DNA of 24,094 nucleotides, taken from Pseudomonadota bacterium. Its GTDB lineage: Bacteria; Pseudomonadota; Alphaproteobacteria; UBA2136; UBA6156. How positions within the stretch are numbered: position 1 is the stretch's first letter; every line of letters begins with the position of its first letter. Both the position numbers and the translations under genes were made by a program. The notes beneath the pieces were generated by a model. The model did not search any database. It saw only the letters and a list, made by a program, of their open reading frames with translations, and was not told the DNA's origin. This document shows, piece after piece, positions 7,183 to 15,455 of this stretch. The stretch covers positions 1 to 24,094 of the forward strand of contig RFNJ01000126.1 of NCBI GenBank assembly GCA_009927255.1, written 5' to 3'.

Positions 7183-8304
7183 ATGTCCATCCTTATTGCC
7201 ATCCCCAACGAAGCCACCGGCGCTGAATCCCGAGTTGCCATGGTCCCCGAAACCATCGCCAAAATCATCAAAAAGTGGCCAAATATCAAAGTGGTCGTCC
7301 AGTCTGGCGCTGGCGAAAAAGCCGGCTATCCGGATGCTGACTACGCCGCCCAACCCAACACCCAAGTGGTGAAATCACTCGCTAAAACCCAAGCCGATGT
7401 GCTGTTCTGCTTGGCGCCACCCGCTGCAAAAGAATCGCTGCCCTTGGCCAAAGACGGCCATTTGATAACCCTCACTAGTGGCGCCGCCAGCTGGCCCGCC
7501 TTGGCCAAGCGTGCTGCCAACGTGATTGCCTTGGAAAAACTCCCCCGCACCAGCCGCGCGCAGGCGCTGGATGTGTTGAGCAGCCAAGCCAACTTGGGCG
7601 GCTATGCCGCCGTGCTGGGCGCGGTGGCGCACTTGCCGCGCCTGATGCCCCCCCTGACCACCGCCGCAGGCAGCAGCAAACCCGCCAATGTGCTGGTGCT
7701 GGGTGTGGGCGTGGCGGGCTTGCAGGCCATTGCCACCGCGCGGCGGTTGGGCGCGCAAGTGTGGGCGTTTGATGTGCGGCCCGAAGTTGCCGAGCAAATC
7801 AAAAGCCTCGGCGCCAAAGTGGTGGAAGTGGAAGGCCCCACGGCAGAAGGGAAGGGGGGATATGCTGGCGCGCTGGATGAAGCCGGTATGAAGCAACTTC
7901 AGCACAAACTCGCCCCCTTTATTGCCAAGGCCGATGTGATTATCAGCACCGCCCAAGTGCCCGGCAAGCCCGCGCCGGTACTTATCAGCGCCGCTGCGGT
8001 GGCCGCCATGCGCCCCGGCAGCGTGGTTGCCGACCTTGCCGCCGGTGGCTACAACGCCGCCAATGGCATTAAAGGCGGCAACTGTCCGCTTACGGTTGCC
8101 AACCAAGCCACCCAAACCGAGGGCGGCATCACCCTGCTGGGCCACACCAACTGGCCCGCCACCGTGGCGGGCGATGCCTCGCGCTTCTTCAGCCAAAACA
8201 TGGCCAATCTGCTGGCCCTGCTGCTGGACGCCCAAGGCCACATCACCCACACCGACGAACTCATTCAAGCCATGCATATCATCCACAATGGAAAGGTGAA
8301 ATAA
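7183..8304 (+). CDS. pntAA: Proton-translocating NAD(P) transhydrogenase subunit alpha part 1 (PntAA, NAD-binding dI)
   Basis: Cytoplasmic NAD(H)-binding component of the enzyme that couples hydride transfer from NADH to NADP+ with proton influx. The start at 7183 (MSILIAIPNE) is chosen because the preceding in-frame 23 codons are not family-like, although no Shine-Dalgarno precedes it (CAATTTCGGCCC). Product 373 residues, matching the split Rhodospirillum-type subunit. It shows the RVAMVPE motif, the catalytic-region SSQANLGGYAAV near 132-143, and the NAD-binding VLGVGVAGLQAIA around 172-184. The membrane part is in the next gene, 3 bases on, so this is the split-subunit arrangement rather than the fused PntA of E. 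coli. Confidence 0.95.
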   Translation: MSILIAIPNEATGAESRVAMVPETIAKIIKKWPNIKVVVQSGAGEKAGYPDADYAAQPNTQVVKSLAKTQADVLFCLAPPAAKESLPLAKDGHLITLTSGAASWPALAKRAANVIALEKLPRTSRAQALDVLSSQANLGGYAAVLGAVAHLPRLMPPLTTAAGSSKPANVLVLGVGVAGLQAIATARRLGAQVWAFDVRPEVAEQIKSLGAKVVEVEGPTAEGKGGYAGALDEAGMKQLQHKLAPFIAKADVIISTAQVPGKPAPVLISAAAVAAMRPGSVVADLAAGGYNAANGIKGGNCPLTVANQATQTEGGITLLGHTNWPATVAGDASRFFSQNMANLLALLLDAQGHITHTDELIQAMHIIHNGKVK

Positions 8305-8307
8305 CCC

Positions 8308-8658
8308 ATGGACCTCAACCCCCTCACCATCCTCACCATCATTTTCGTGCTCTCCTGCTTGGTTGGCTATTTTGTGGTGTGGGGCGTCACGCCCGCGCTG
8401 CACACGCCTCTCATGGCCGTCACCAACGCCATCAGCGGCATCGTGATTATCGCCGCCATCCTCATCACCGGCCCGGAAATCATCCCCGCCACCCGCTGCG
8501 CGGAATTACCATGCCCCTACCCCGAGCAAACCGAAATGCTGCAACTGGCCGCCCAGCTCATTGGCACGCTGGCGGTGGCCCTGTGCGCCATCAATATTTT
8601 TGGCGGTTTCGCCATCACCCGCCGGATGCTCAACATGTTCAAGCGCAAGGGGGAATAA
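8308..8658 (+). CDS. pntAB: NAD(P) transhydrogenase subunit alpha part 2 (PntAB, membrane)
   Basis: 116-residue membrane subunit forming part of the proton channel (domain dII). Three hydrophobic stretches are visible: LTILTIIFVLSCLVGYFVVW (7-26), VTNAISGIVIIAAILIT (38-54) and a C-terminal LIGTLAVALCAINIFGGFAI (83-102). The pattern ITRRMLNMFK closes the protein, as in the family. The TNAISG segment is the conserved transhydrogenase signature. It lies three bases after pntAA and one base before pntB. A slightly longer periplasmic/inter-helix loop holds two Cys (CAELPCP), which is unusual for so small a subunit. Confidence 0.95.
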   Translation: MDLNPLTILTIIFVLSCLVGYFVVWGVTPALHTPLMAVTNAISGIVIIAAILITGPEIIPATRCAELPCPYPEQTEMLQLAAQLIGTLAVALCAINIFGGFAITRRMLNMFKRKGE

Positions 8659-8659
8659 C

Positions 8660-10069
8660 ATGGAAACGCTCACCGTGCTGTTGCAATCCCCCGATGTTAT
8701 GGCGCTGGCAAGCCTTGCCGCCGGCGTGCTGTTTGTGCTGGGGCTGAAGGGCCTGAGCCACCCCGCCACCGCCCGCCAAGGCAATCTGTTTGCGATGGTG
8801 GGGATGGCGCTGGCCATGGCCGTGGTGCTGTTGCATCCGCTGATGAGCGCCTACAGCTTCATCATCTTCGGCCTGCTCATCGGCGCCGCCATCGGCATCC
8901 CGCTGGCGCTGAAAACCCCGCTGACTGCGCTGCCGCAACTGGTGGCGGGCTTCCACAGCTTCATTGGCCTCGCCGCCGCGCTGGTGGCGGTGGGGATGTA
9001 CCTGCGCCAAATCCCCTTCAACCTCATGGAAACCAAAGCCGCGCTGGAAATGGCGCTCGGCACCGCCATCGGCATGGTCACCTTCAGCGGTAGCGTGCTG
9101 GCGGCGCTGAAATTGCAAGGCTGGGTCAGCGGCACGCCATGGGGCTGGTCGGGCCGCCATGTGCTGAACCTTGCCCTCGGCATCGCCCTCATCGCCTGCA
9201 CCATTTGGTTTACCGCCACCTTCAACCCGCTGCCTTTGGCGCTCATTTTCATCCTCGCCACCATCATGGGCGTTACGCTGGTCGCCCCCATTGGCGGCGC
9301 AGATATGCCCGTGGTGGTGAGCATGCTCAACAGCTACTCTGGCTGGGCCGCCGCCGCCACAGGCTTTATGCTGGAGCAACCGCTGCTCATCATCACCGGC
9401 GCACTGGTCGGCGCCAGCGGCGCCATCCTCTCCTATATCATGTGTGCCGCGATGCACCGCAGCTTCCTCAGCGTTATTCTCGGCGGCTTCGGCAATGCCG
9501 AAAGCGTCACACCAGCAGCAGGGCAGGGGCCTGCCCAAGTGGTGAAGCAAGCCGGTGCTGAAGACGCCGCCTTCATCATCGCCCAAGCCGAGCGCGTCAT
9601 CATCGTCCCCGGCTACGGCATGGCAGTGGCCCAAGCCCAGCACGCGGTGAAGGAACTGTTCAACCTGCTGGCCAGTAAAAATATCGAAACCACCTTCGCC
9701 ATCCACCCCGTGGCAGGTCGCATGCCCGGCCACATGAACGTGCTGCTGGCCGAAGCTGATATTCCCTACGATGCCGTCCACGAACTCGAAGACATCAACC
9801 CCCGCTTTAAAGAAACCGACGTGGTGCTGGTGCTGGGCGCCAACGATGTGGTCAACCCCGCCGCCCAAACCACCCCCGGCAGCCCGATTTATGGCATGCC
9901 GGTGCTGGAAGCTTGGAAGGCCAAGCAAGTTTATGTGGTGAAACGCAGCCACCGCCCCGGCTACGCCGGCGTGGATAACCCCCTCTTCGGCATGGAAAAC
10001 TGCGCGCTGGTGCTAGGCGACGCCAAAGCCGTGGTCGAAAACATCACCCACGCCCTTAAATCTAGTTAA
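8660..10069 (+). CDS. pntB: NAD(P) transhydrogenase subunit beta (PntB)
   Basis: 469-residue membrane subunit with the remaining channel helices and the C-terminal NADP(H)-binding dIII. The ATG at 8660 (METLTVLLQS) is one base past the pntAB stop; the longer open frame upstream is an overlap shadow. About eight to nine hydrophobic segments fill residues 1-260. The dIII half contains the NADP loop VIIVPGYGMAVAQAQHAV (about 313-330), IHPVAGRMPGHMNVLLAEA, and the late VLVLGANDVVNPAA and VKRSHRPGYAGVDN. The motifs are complete, so the enzyme should be active. It converges with metG, whose stop is only 10 bases away, leaving no room for a separate terminator. Confidence 0.96.
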   Translation: METLTVLLQSPDVMALASLAAGVLFVLGLKGLSHPATARQGNLFAMVGMALAMAVVLLHPLMSAYSFIIFGLLIGAAIGIPLALKTPLTALPQLVAGFHSFIGLAAALVAVGMYLRQIPFNLMETKAALEMALGTAIGMVTFSGSVLAALKLQGWVSGTPWGWSGRHVLNLALGIALIACTIWFTATFNPLPLALIFILATIMGVTLVAPIGGADMPVVVSMLNSYSGWAAAATGFMLEQPLLIITGALVGASGAILSYIMCAAMHRSFLSVILGGFGNAESVTPAAGQGPAQVVKQAGAEDAAFIIAQAERVIIVPGYGMAVAQAQHAVKELFNLLASKNIETTFAIHPVAGRMPGHMNVLLAEADIPYDAVHELEDINPRFKETDVVLVLGANDVVNPAAQTTPGSPIYGMPVLEAWKAKQVYVVKRSHRPGYAGVDNPLFGMENCALVLGDAKAVVENITHALKSS

Positions 10070-10079
10070 AACTGGCTAG

Positions 10080-11846
10080 CTAAACCTTACTATTGCCAAA
10101 CTGTGCTTCCCACTCCGCCACCTGCTCATCGCTTATTTTGGGGAAAAGCACCTCGCTAGGGGTTGCCACTTGGGTAATTGCGGAATTCGGTAAGCTATTC
10201 TGCGGCCAAGGGTAGGCTTGGAAAGCCGGTGTTTGCAGTTGGGGGAACAGCGCGATGATTTTCTCGGCGGTGTGGGGGATGAGGGGGGCCATGGTGGCGG
10301 CGTAGAAGGGGATGAGTTGGATGGCGGTGTGCAGGATGGTTTGGGCGCGCTCTGGGTTAGTTTTCAGCTCCTTCCATGGTTCAGCGGCGGCGAGGTATTC
10401 GTTGCCGAGGCTCCAGAGTTCGCGTAGGGCTTCGGCGCTTTTGCGCATTTCGGCTTCCTGCAAATGGTGGCTCAGTTTTTGCAGGGTGGTTTGCAGGTTT
10501 TGGTGCAGCTGGGTTTCCATTGCCGTTACCTCGCCCAGCGGTGGCAGGCTGGTGCCGTGGTGCTTGGCGTTGAAGGTGAGGGTGCGGTTGATGAAGTTGC
10601 CGAGCACGTCGGCGAGGTCTTTATTCACCACGCTTTGCAGGTCAGTCCAGCGGAATTCACTGTCGTCGCCTTCCGGTGCGCGGGCAATGAGGTAGTAGCG
10701 CCAGTAATCGGCGGGGAGGAGTTCCAGTGCTTTATCGGTGAAGATGCCGACGCCTTGCGAGGTGCTGAACTTGCCGCCGTAATAAGTAAGCCAGTTGTAG
10801 CTTTTAAGCGTGCTGACGGGATTCCATGGCTCGCCGCTGCCGATGAGGGTGCAGGGGAAGCTGAGGGTGTGGAAATAGACGTTATCTTTGCCCATGAATT
10901 GGGTGTAGTGGACATCGGTTGCGCCTTGGTTTTTGAGCCACCAGCGGGCGGCTTGGGGCGAGAGGGGGATGTCGGTGGTTGGTTGTGCTTCGCCATGGGC
11001 GGCGGTGGCCCATTCTTGGGTGGCGGCGATGTAGGCGATGGGAGCATCGAACCATACATAGAAGACTTTTTGGGCCAAGGTGGGGTCGCCTAAAGCATCA
11101 GCAAGGTCTTGTGGCACTGGCACGCCCCATTTGAGGTCGCGGGTGATGCCCCGATCCTGCAAGCCTTCGTCTAGCCACTTGTAGGCGATGCTGCGGGAGA
11201 GTTTGGGCCAGTGGGTTTGCTCGTCAATCCACGCGCGCAGCTGCGGCACCAGTTGCGATTGCTTGAGGTAAATATGGCTGGTTTGCTTGAGTTCTACATC
11301 GTGGCTGCCGCTGATGGAGCTGTAGGGGTTGATAAGGTCTGTCGGGTTGAGCACGCTGCCGCAGCCATCGCATTGGTCGCCGCGGGCTTTGGCGAAGCCG
11401 CATTTTGGGCATTGGCCTTCGACGTATCGATCTGGCAAAAAGCGTTTATCGGCGTGGCTGTAGAGCATGGTTTCGCTGCGGATTTCGAGCAGCCCTTGCT
11501 GATGCAACTGGCGGGCCAAATGCTGGGTGAGGGCGGTGTTTTGCGGGCGGCTGGAGCTGCCGAAATGGTTGAAGCTGAGGCCGAAGCGCTGGTAGATATC
11601 CTTTTGGAATTGGTGCCAGTGGTTGACGTATTCGCGGGGGTCGCGTTGTTCCTTAATGGCGCCGAGTTCGGCGGGGGTGCCGTGGTCGTCCGTTCCGCAG
11701 ATGAACAGGGTTTCGTGGCCTTGTTGGCGGCAGAAGCGGGCAAAAACATCGGCGGGCAACATGCTGCCAATGAGGTTGCCGAGGTGTTTGACGCCATTGA
11801 CGTAGGGGATGGCGGAGGTGATGAGGTGGCGGGTGGGGGTGTTCAT
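10080..11846 (-). CDS. metG: Methionyl-tRNA synthetase, archaeal/eukaryote-like type with KFSTS signature
   Basis: Charges tRNA-Met. 588 residues. Class I features: ITSAIPYVNGVKHLGN (HIGH equivalent HLGN at 21-24), one zinc knuckle (Cys146, 149, 159, 162), VFYVWFDAPIAY, and the second ATP motif KFSTS at 359-363 in place of KMSKS, so the usual second lysine is Thr. Stretches such as FICGTDDHGT, PADVFARF, RGDQCDGCG, GITRDLKWGVPVP and GNFINR resemble archaeal/eukaryotic cytosolic MetRS more than the E. coli enzyme or the short type I expect in alphaproteobacteria. No C-terminal EMAP/Trbp111 domain is visible. It lies 60 bases downstream of the flavoprotein gene and may be read from the same transcript; no good separate promoter was found. 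Confidence 0.94.
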   Translation of the reverse strand: MNTPTRHLITSAIPYVNGVKHLGNLIGSMLPADVFARFCRQQGHETLFICGTDDHGTPAELGAIKEQRDPREYVNHWHQFQKDIYQRFGLSFNHFGSSSRPQNTALTQHLARQLHQQGLLEIRSETMLYSHADKRFLPDRYVEGQCPKCGFAKARGDQCDGCGSVLNPTDLINPYSSISGSHDVELKQTSHIYLKQSQLVPQLRAWIDEQTHWPKLSRSIAYKWLDEGLQDRGITRDLKWGVPVPQDLADALGDPTLAQKVFYVWFDAPIAYIAATQEWATAAHGEAQPTTDIPLSPQAARWWLKNQGATDVHYTQFMGKDNVYFHTLSFPCTLIGSGEPWNPVSTLKSYNWLTYYGGKFSTSQGVGIFTDKALELLPADYWRYYLIARAPEGDDSEFRWTDLQSVVNKDLADVLGNFINRTLTFNAKHHGTSLPPLGEVTAMETQLHQNLQTTLQKLSHHLQEAEMRKSAEALRELWSLGNEYLAAAEPWKELKTNPERAQTILHTAIQLIPFYAATMAPLIPHTAEKIIALFPQLQTPAFQAYPWPQNSLPNSAITQVATPSEVLFPKISDEQVAEWEAQFGNSKV

Positions 11847-11906
11847 GGGGAATGAATATACAGGACTTTAGTAACCGAAGATATAGACAAAATGCGCGAT
11901 ACTATT

Positions 11907-14003
11907 TTAGCCTAACCAGCGGAAGAGGAGGCGGCTGAGGGCTTGGGTGCGGGGGGCGAAGAGGGCGGGTTTGAAGTAGTTCCCCGCTGCGCGTTTGTTG
12001 ACTTCCGATAATGTTGGGTAGGCGTGGATGACGCCGGTGAGGCTGCGCAGGGGGAACTTTTGCGAGACCATGATGGCCCAAGTGTGGATGAGCTCGCCCG
12101 CCGAGGGGCCGACGATGCTGGCGCCGACCACTTTGCCCTTCACCGTAATGATTTTGATGAAGCCTTGGGTTTGCTTTTCGGCTTGGGCACGGTCGTTTTC
12201 GACAAAGGGGAAGCGGGTGGTAACTGCTTTGGTGCCGAATTTGGCTTGCGCTTGCTGTTCGGTAAGGCCGACGTGCGCAAGTTCCGGCTGGGTGAACGTG
12301 ACCCACGGCACCGCGCTGTAGTTGGTTTTGGCCAGCACATTCCCGAACAGGCAGCGCTGGATGAAGATGCCCGCTTGGTAGCCCGCCATGTGGGTGAATT
12401 GGTAGGGGCCCGTCACATCGCCCACCGCATAAATGCTGGGGTTGCTGGTGCGCAGTGAGGCGTTGACGGTGATGCCCTGCGGCGTGTGCGCCACGTTGGC
12501 GGCGGCGAGATTCAGGCTAGCCAGATTGGGGCGACGGCCGGTGGCGACCAGAATGTGCGAGCAGTTGAGGGTGGGCTGATTTTCCAGCGTGATAGCCAGC
12601 TTGGTGGCCTTGCCGCTGATGCTGGTGATTTTAACACCGGTGTGAATCTCCAGCCCTTCATCTTCAAGCTGCTGGCGCACTACGGCGGTGAGTTCGGGGT
12701 CGTCCTTTGGCAGAATCGCCGGGCCAGCTTCCAGCAGCGTGACACGGCTACCGAGGCGGAGGAAGGCTTGGGCGAGTTCGCAGCCAATCGGGCCGCCGCC
12801 AATCACCACCAAGTGGCTGGGGAGCGTTGTGAGATTGAAAATCGTTTCGTTGGTGAAGAACGGCGTGTCTTTGAGTCCCCTAATCGGCGGCACAAACGCG
12901 TGTGAGCCGGTGGCGATGAGAATACGCCGCGCGGTGAGGCGGTGCGGCCCCGCTTGCACCAATTTGGGGCCGATGAATTGCGCCATGTGGGGAATGACTG
13001 TGACGCCGAGTTGGGTGAAGCGTTCCACCGAATCGTGCGGGGCGATGGCGCCGATGACGCTGTGGACGTGGGCGTTCACCTTGGCAAAGTTGGTGGTGAT
13101 TTTGCCGACTTCCACCCCAAACTGGCCTGCGGTTTTGGCGCTGTGGGCGGCGTGGGCTGCCGCCAGCAGGGCTTTGGAGGGCACGCAGCCGGTGTTGAGG
13201 CAATCGCCGCCCATTTTGTGGCCTTCGCACAGGGCAACGCGATGGTCGAGCTGGCTGGCAACGGCGGCGGCCACCAAGCCGCCACTGCCGCCGCCAATGA
13301 TGAGGAGGTCGTAGCTTTCGGTATCGGCGGCGGGTTTTTCACCACGGAATTTTTTAATCAGCGCGGGCAGTAACGAGAGCACGCCGAGCGCGGTGAACGC
13401 GCCGAGCACTTGCGGCGAAAGCAGGCCAGAGAGTGAAGTGATGGTGGCCAGCGATTGCCCGAGATTGACGAACACCAGCGTGCCGGGGAGAATGCCCAGC
13501 GCGGTGGTGAGGATGAAGGTTTTGAGCGGCACATTAAACAGCGCGGGAAGAATATTCACCACCGCAAATGGGAAGGCGGGCACGAGGCGCAGGAACATCA
13601 GGTAGCTGAACGCGTTTTCGCGGAAGCCTTGCGCCACTTGGGCAGTGAAGCCAGTGGCACGTTGGCGGAGGAATTCACCCAGCGTGCTGCGGGCAAGGAT
13701 GAACACCAGCGTGGCGCCAAGGGTGGCGCCGACCAACACCAGCGCGGCGCCGAGCCACAGGCCGAACAGTGCGCCAGCGGTGAGGGAAAGGAGTAATCCC
13801 AACGGCAGCGAGAGCGCGGTGGAGAGCATATAAAGCGTGGCGAACACGGCAGCGCTGAGGGCGAGATTTTGTTGGGTGATGGCTTGCAGTTGAGCTTGTT
13901 GGGCTTGCAGATTTTCCAGCGTAATTTGGTGCTGCAAGCCGCTGGCAAAAAAAGCGGCGGCCAGTGCCGCCAAAATGCCGATGATGAGAAGATTCCGCAT
14001 CAT
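11907..14003 (-). CDS. TVP38/TMEM64 (SNARE-associated) membrane domain fused to a mercuric-reductase-like FAD oxidoreductase
   Basis: 698 residues. Residues 1-218 hold about six hydrophobic segments with a VTT/DedA-like core (LPLGLLLSLTAGALFG, FLRLVPAFPFAVVN). From 231 on comes a complete disulfide oxidoreductase: FAD motif LLIIGGGSGG, redox pair in GGDCLNTGCVPSK (Cys268/Cys273), NAD(P) motif VVIGGGPIGCELA, YAVGDVTG, and a C-terminal dimer domain with HAYPTLSE (660-667). The second His of the Lpd HAHPT motif is Tyr, as in MerA-like enzymes. MerA's N-terminal metal-binding domain and C-terminal Cys pair are absent, so mercury reduction is not supported. It starts 3 bases after the outer-membrane factor gene, so it belongs to the efflux operon. 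Such fusions are known but their substrate is not. Confidence 0.9.
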   Translation of the reverse strand: MMRNLLIIGILAALAAAFFASGLQHQITLENLQAQQAQLQAITQQNLALSAAVFATLYMLSTALSLPLGLLLSLTAGALFGLWLGAALVLVGATLGATLVFILARSTLGEFLRQRATGFTAQVAQGFRENAFSYLMFLRLVPAFPFAVVNILPALFNVPLKTFILTTALGILPGTLVFVNLGQSLATITSLSGLLSPQVLGAFTALGVLSLLPALIKKFRGEKPAADTESYDLLIIGGGSGGLVAAAVASQLDHRVALCEGHKMGGDCLNTGCVPSKALLAAAHAAHSAKTAGQFGVEVGKITTNFAKVNAHVHSVIGAIAPHDSVERFTQLGVTVIPHMAQFIGPKLVQAGPHRLTARRILIATGSHAFVPPIRGLKDTPFFTNETIFNLTTLPSHLVVIGGGPIGCELAQAFLRLGSRVTLLEAGPAILPKDDPELTAVVRQQLEDEGLEIHTGVKITSISGKATKLAITLENQPTLNCSHILVATGRRPNLASLNLAAANVAHTPQGITVNASLRTSNPSIYAVGDVTGPYQFTHMAGYQAGIFIQRCLFGNVLAKTNYSAVPWVTFTQPELAHVGLTEQQAQAKFGTKAVTTRFPFVENDRAQAEKQTQGFIKIITVKGKVVGASIVGPSAGELIHTWAIMVSQKFPLRSLTGVIHAYPTLSEVNKRAAGNYFKPALFAPRTQALSRLLFRWLG

Positions 14004-14006
14004 CGG

Positions 14007-15455
14007 TTAGTTGGCTCCGCCAATCGACTGAATAAACCGCAGCGCCTGCGCGTGCCAGCCCGCTTGCGCTTGGGCAGCGGCAATGGCGGCTTGGGCGGCG
14101 GCAATTTGGCTGGTGAGCATTTCATAGCGCCCCACATCGCCCGCCACATAGCGGGCTTGGGTGGCGGCTAAAGCGGTGTTCATCGCCTGCGCGGCTTGCT
14201 GGGCGCTGGTGGCTTGGTTGGCGGTGGCGGTGAGGCTTACCCGCGCATCGGCGGCATCGGCCATGGCGCCCAGCACGGTATTTTTATAGAGGGCAACTTG
14301 GGCTTCGTATTCCGCCCAGTTGGCGCGGAGGTTGTTCAGGATGGCGCCGCCTTGGAAGATGGGGAGGGTGACCACGGGGCCGGTGCTCCAGCTGCGGTTG
14401 TTCCATTCGAACACATCGCCCCACACCGGGCTGACGAAACCACCGAAAGCGTTGAGATTCACGCGCGGCAGGAAGGCAGCGCGGGCGGCGCCAATGCGCT
14501 GGTTGGCGGCTTCCAGTTGCAGGGCGGCGGCGCGGACGTCCGGGCGGTTCAGCAGCACGGTGGCGGAAATTTCGGCCGCTGGCGCGGGGGGAATGTTGGC
14601 GAGGCTGGCGAGGTCTTGGCTTGTAAGCTGCTGTTGCTGCGGCGGTTGGCCAAGCAGAATGGACAGCGCGTGGTGCAGCTGGCGGGTGCTGGCGGCGGCG
14701 GCAAGGGCCAAGCTGCGCTGCTGTTGCAGGGCGGCGGCGGCGCTTTGCCAGGTGGCCACGTTCAGTTCCCCCGCTTGATAACGCGCGGTGAGGATGGCGA
14801 GGCGTTGTTCTTCGGCGGCCATGATGGCCACCCATTGGCTTTCAACTTCGGTGGCGGCCAGCAGCGCGGCGTAGGTGCGGGCAACTTCGGTGCCAATCAG
14901 CAGTTGGGCGTCGGCTTGCAGGCTTTCGGTACTGAGAGCTTGCAGGCGGCTGGCTTTGCTTTCGCCGGCCAAGCGGCCGAATAAATCGAGTTCGAAGCTG
15001 GCGTTTAGCCCGCCGCCGAAGCTGTTGGTGACGGCCATGTTGGTGCCAGCGGGGCGATTGGCTTGGCTGGGGGCAAGGCGGCCACGGGTGGCGTTGCCGC
15101 TGGCGCTGATGGCGGGGAGTTGCGCGGCCAAGGCCAAGCCTGCCACCGCGCGGGCTTGCTGCACGCGAGCGGCTACGGCTTGCAGGGTGGGGTTTTCGGC
15201 TTGGGCTTGGCGCAGCAGTTCGGGCAGGCGGGGGAGTGGGTAGGTTTGCATCCAGCCGGTACCCGCAAAGGCCATGCTGGGGCTAACCGTTTGCCAGCTG
15301 CCCACCACGGTGGGGCTGATGAACGGCAGGGCGGGCGTGCTGGTGCTGGTGCTGCTGAATTGCGGCAGTTTAAAGCGTGGCGCCATGATGCTGGAGCAAC
15401 CGCTCAGCACCATCGTAACAGCCAGCAGGCAGGTGAGGAGTGGCAACTTACGCAT
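14007..15455 (-). CDS. RND efflux outer-membrane factor, NodT-type lipoprotein
   Basis: TolC-like exit duct of the efflux system, trimeric in the outer membrane. 482 residues. The N-terminus has a lipoprotein signal with lipobox LSGC (Cys20). The body has two OEP repeats with long helical, Ala/Gln-rich segments (for example NPTLQAVAARVQQARAVAGL and a second after NRPDVRAAALQLEAANQRIG), and family hallmarks such as SFELDLFGRLAGESKA and PIFQGGAILNNL. Its start overlaps the 3' end of the pump gene by 8 bases, which indicates coupled translation. The substrate cannot be read from it. Confidence 0.94.
   Translation of the reverse strand: MRKLPLLTCLLAVTMVLSGCSSIMAPRFKLPQFSSTSTSTPALPFISPTVVGSWQTVSPSMAFAGTGWMQTYPLPRLPELLRQAQAENPTLQAVAARVQQARAVAGLALAAQLPAISASGNATRGRLAPSQANRPAGTNMAVTNSFGGGLNASFELDLFGRLAGESKASRLQALSTESLQADAQLLIGTEVARTYAALLAATEVESQWVAIMAAEEQRLAILTARYQAGELNVATWQSAAAALQQQRSLALAAAASTRQLHHALSILLGQPPQQQQLTSQDLASLANIPPAPAAEISATVLLNRPDVRAAALQLEAANQRIGAARAAFLPRVNLNAFGGFVSPVWGDVFEWNNRSWSTGPVVTLPIFQGGAILNNLRANWAEYEAQVALYKNTVLGAMADAADARVSLTATANQATSAQQAAQAMNTALAATQARYVAGDVGRYEMLTSQIAAAQAAIAAAQAQAGWHAQALRFIQSIGGAN

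Noticed and set aside
7375..8403. 342-residue minus-strand frame across pntAA
   Set aside because: Same reason: an antisense shadow of a complete transhydrogenase subunit, with low-complexity His/Gly/Ala content.
8639..9952. 437-residue open frame on the minus strand inside pntB
   Set aside because: Antisense to a fully convincing membrane protein gene, His/Gly-rich with no domain pattern. Such long antisense frames are common in GC-rich genes with few stops.
11907..14003. Mercuric reductase (merA) and a mercury resistance operon
   Set aside because: No N-terminal metal-binding domain, no C-terminal Cys pair, and no merR/T/P nearby; only the flavoprotein core is shared.
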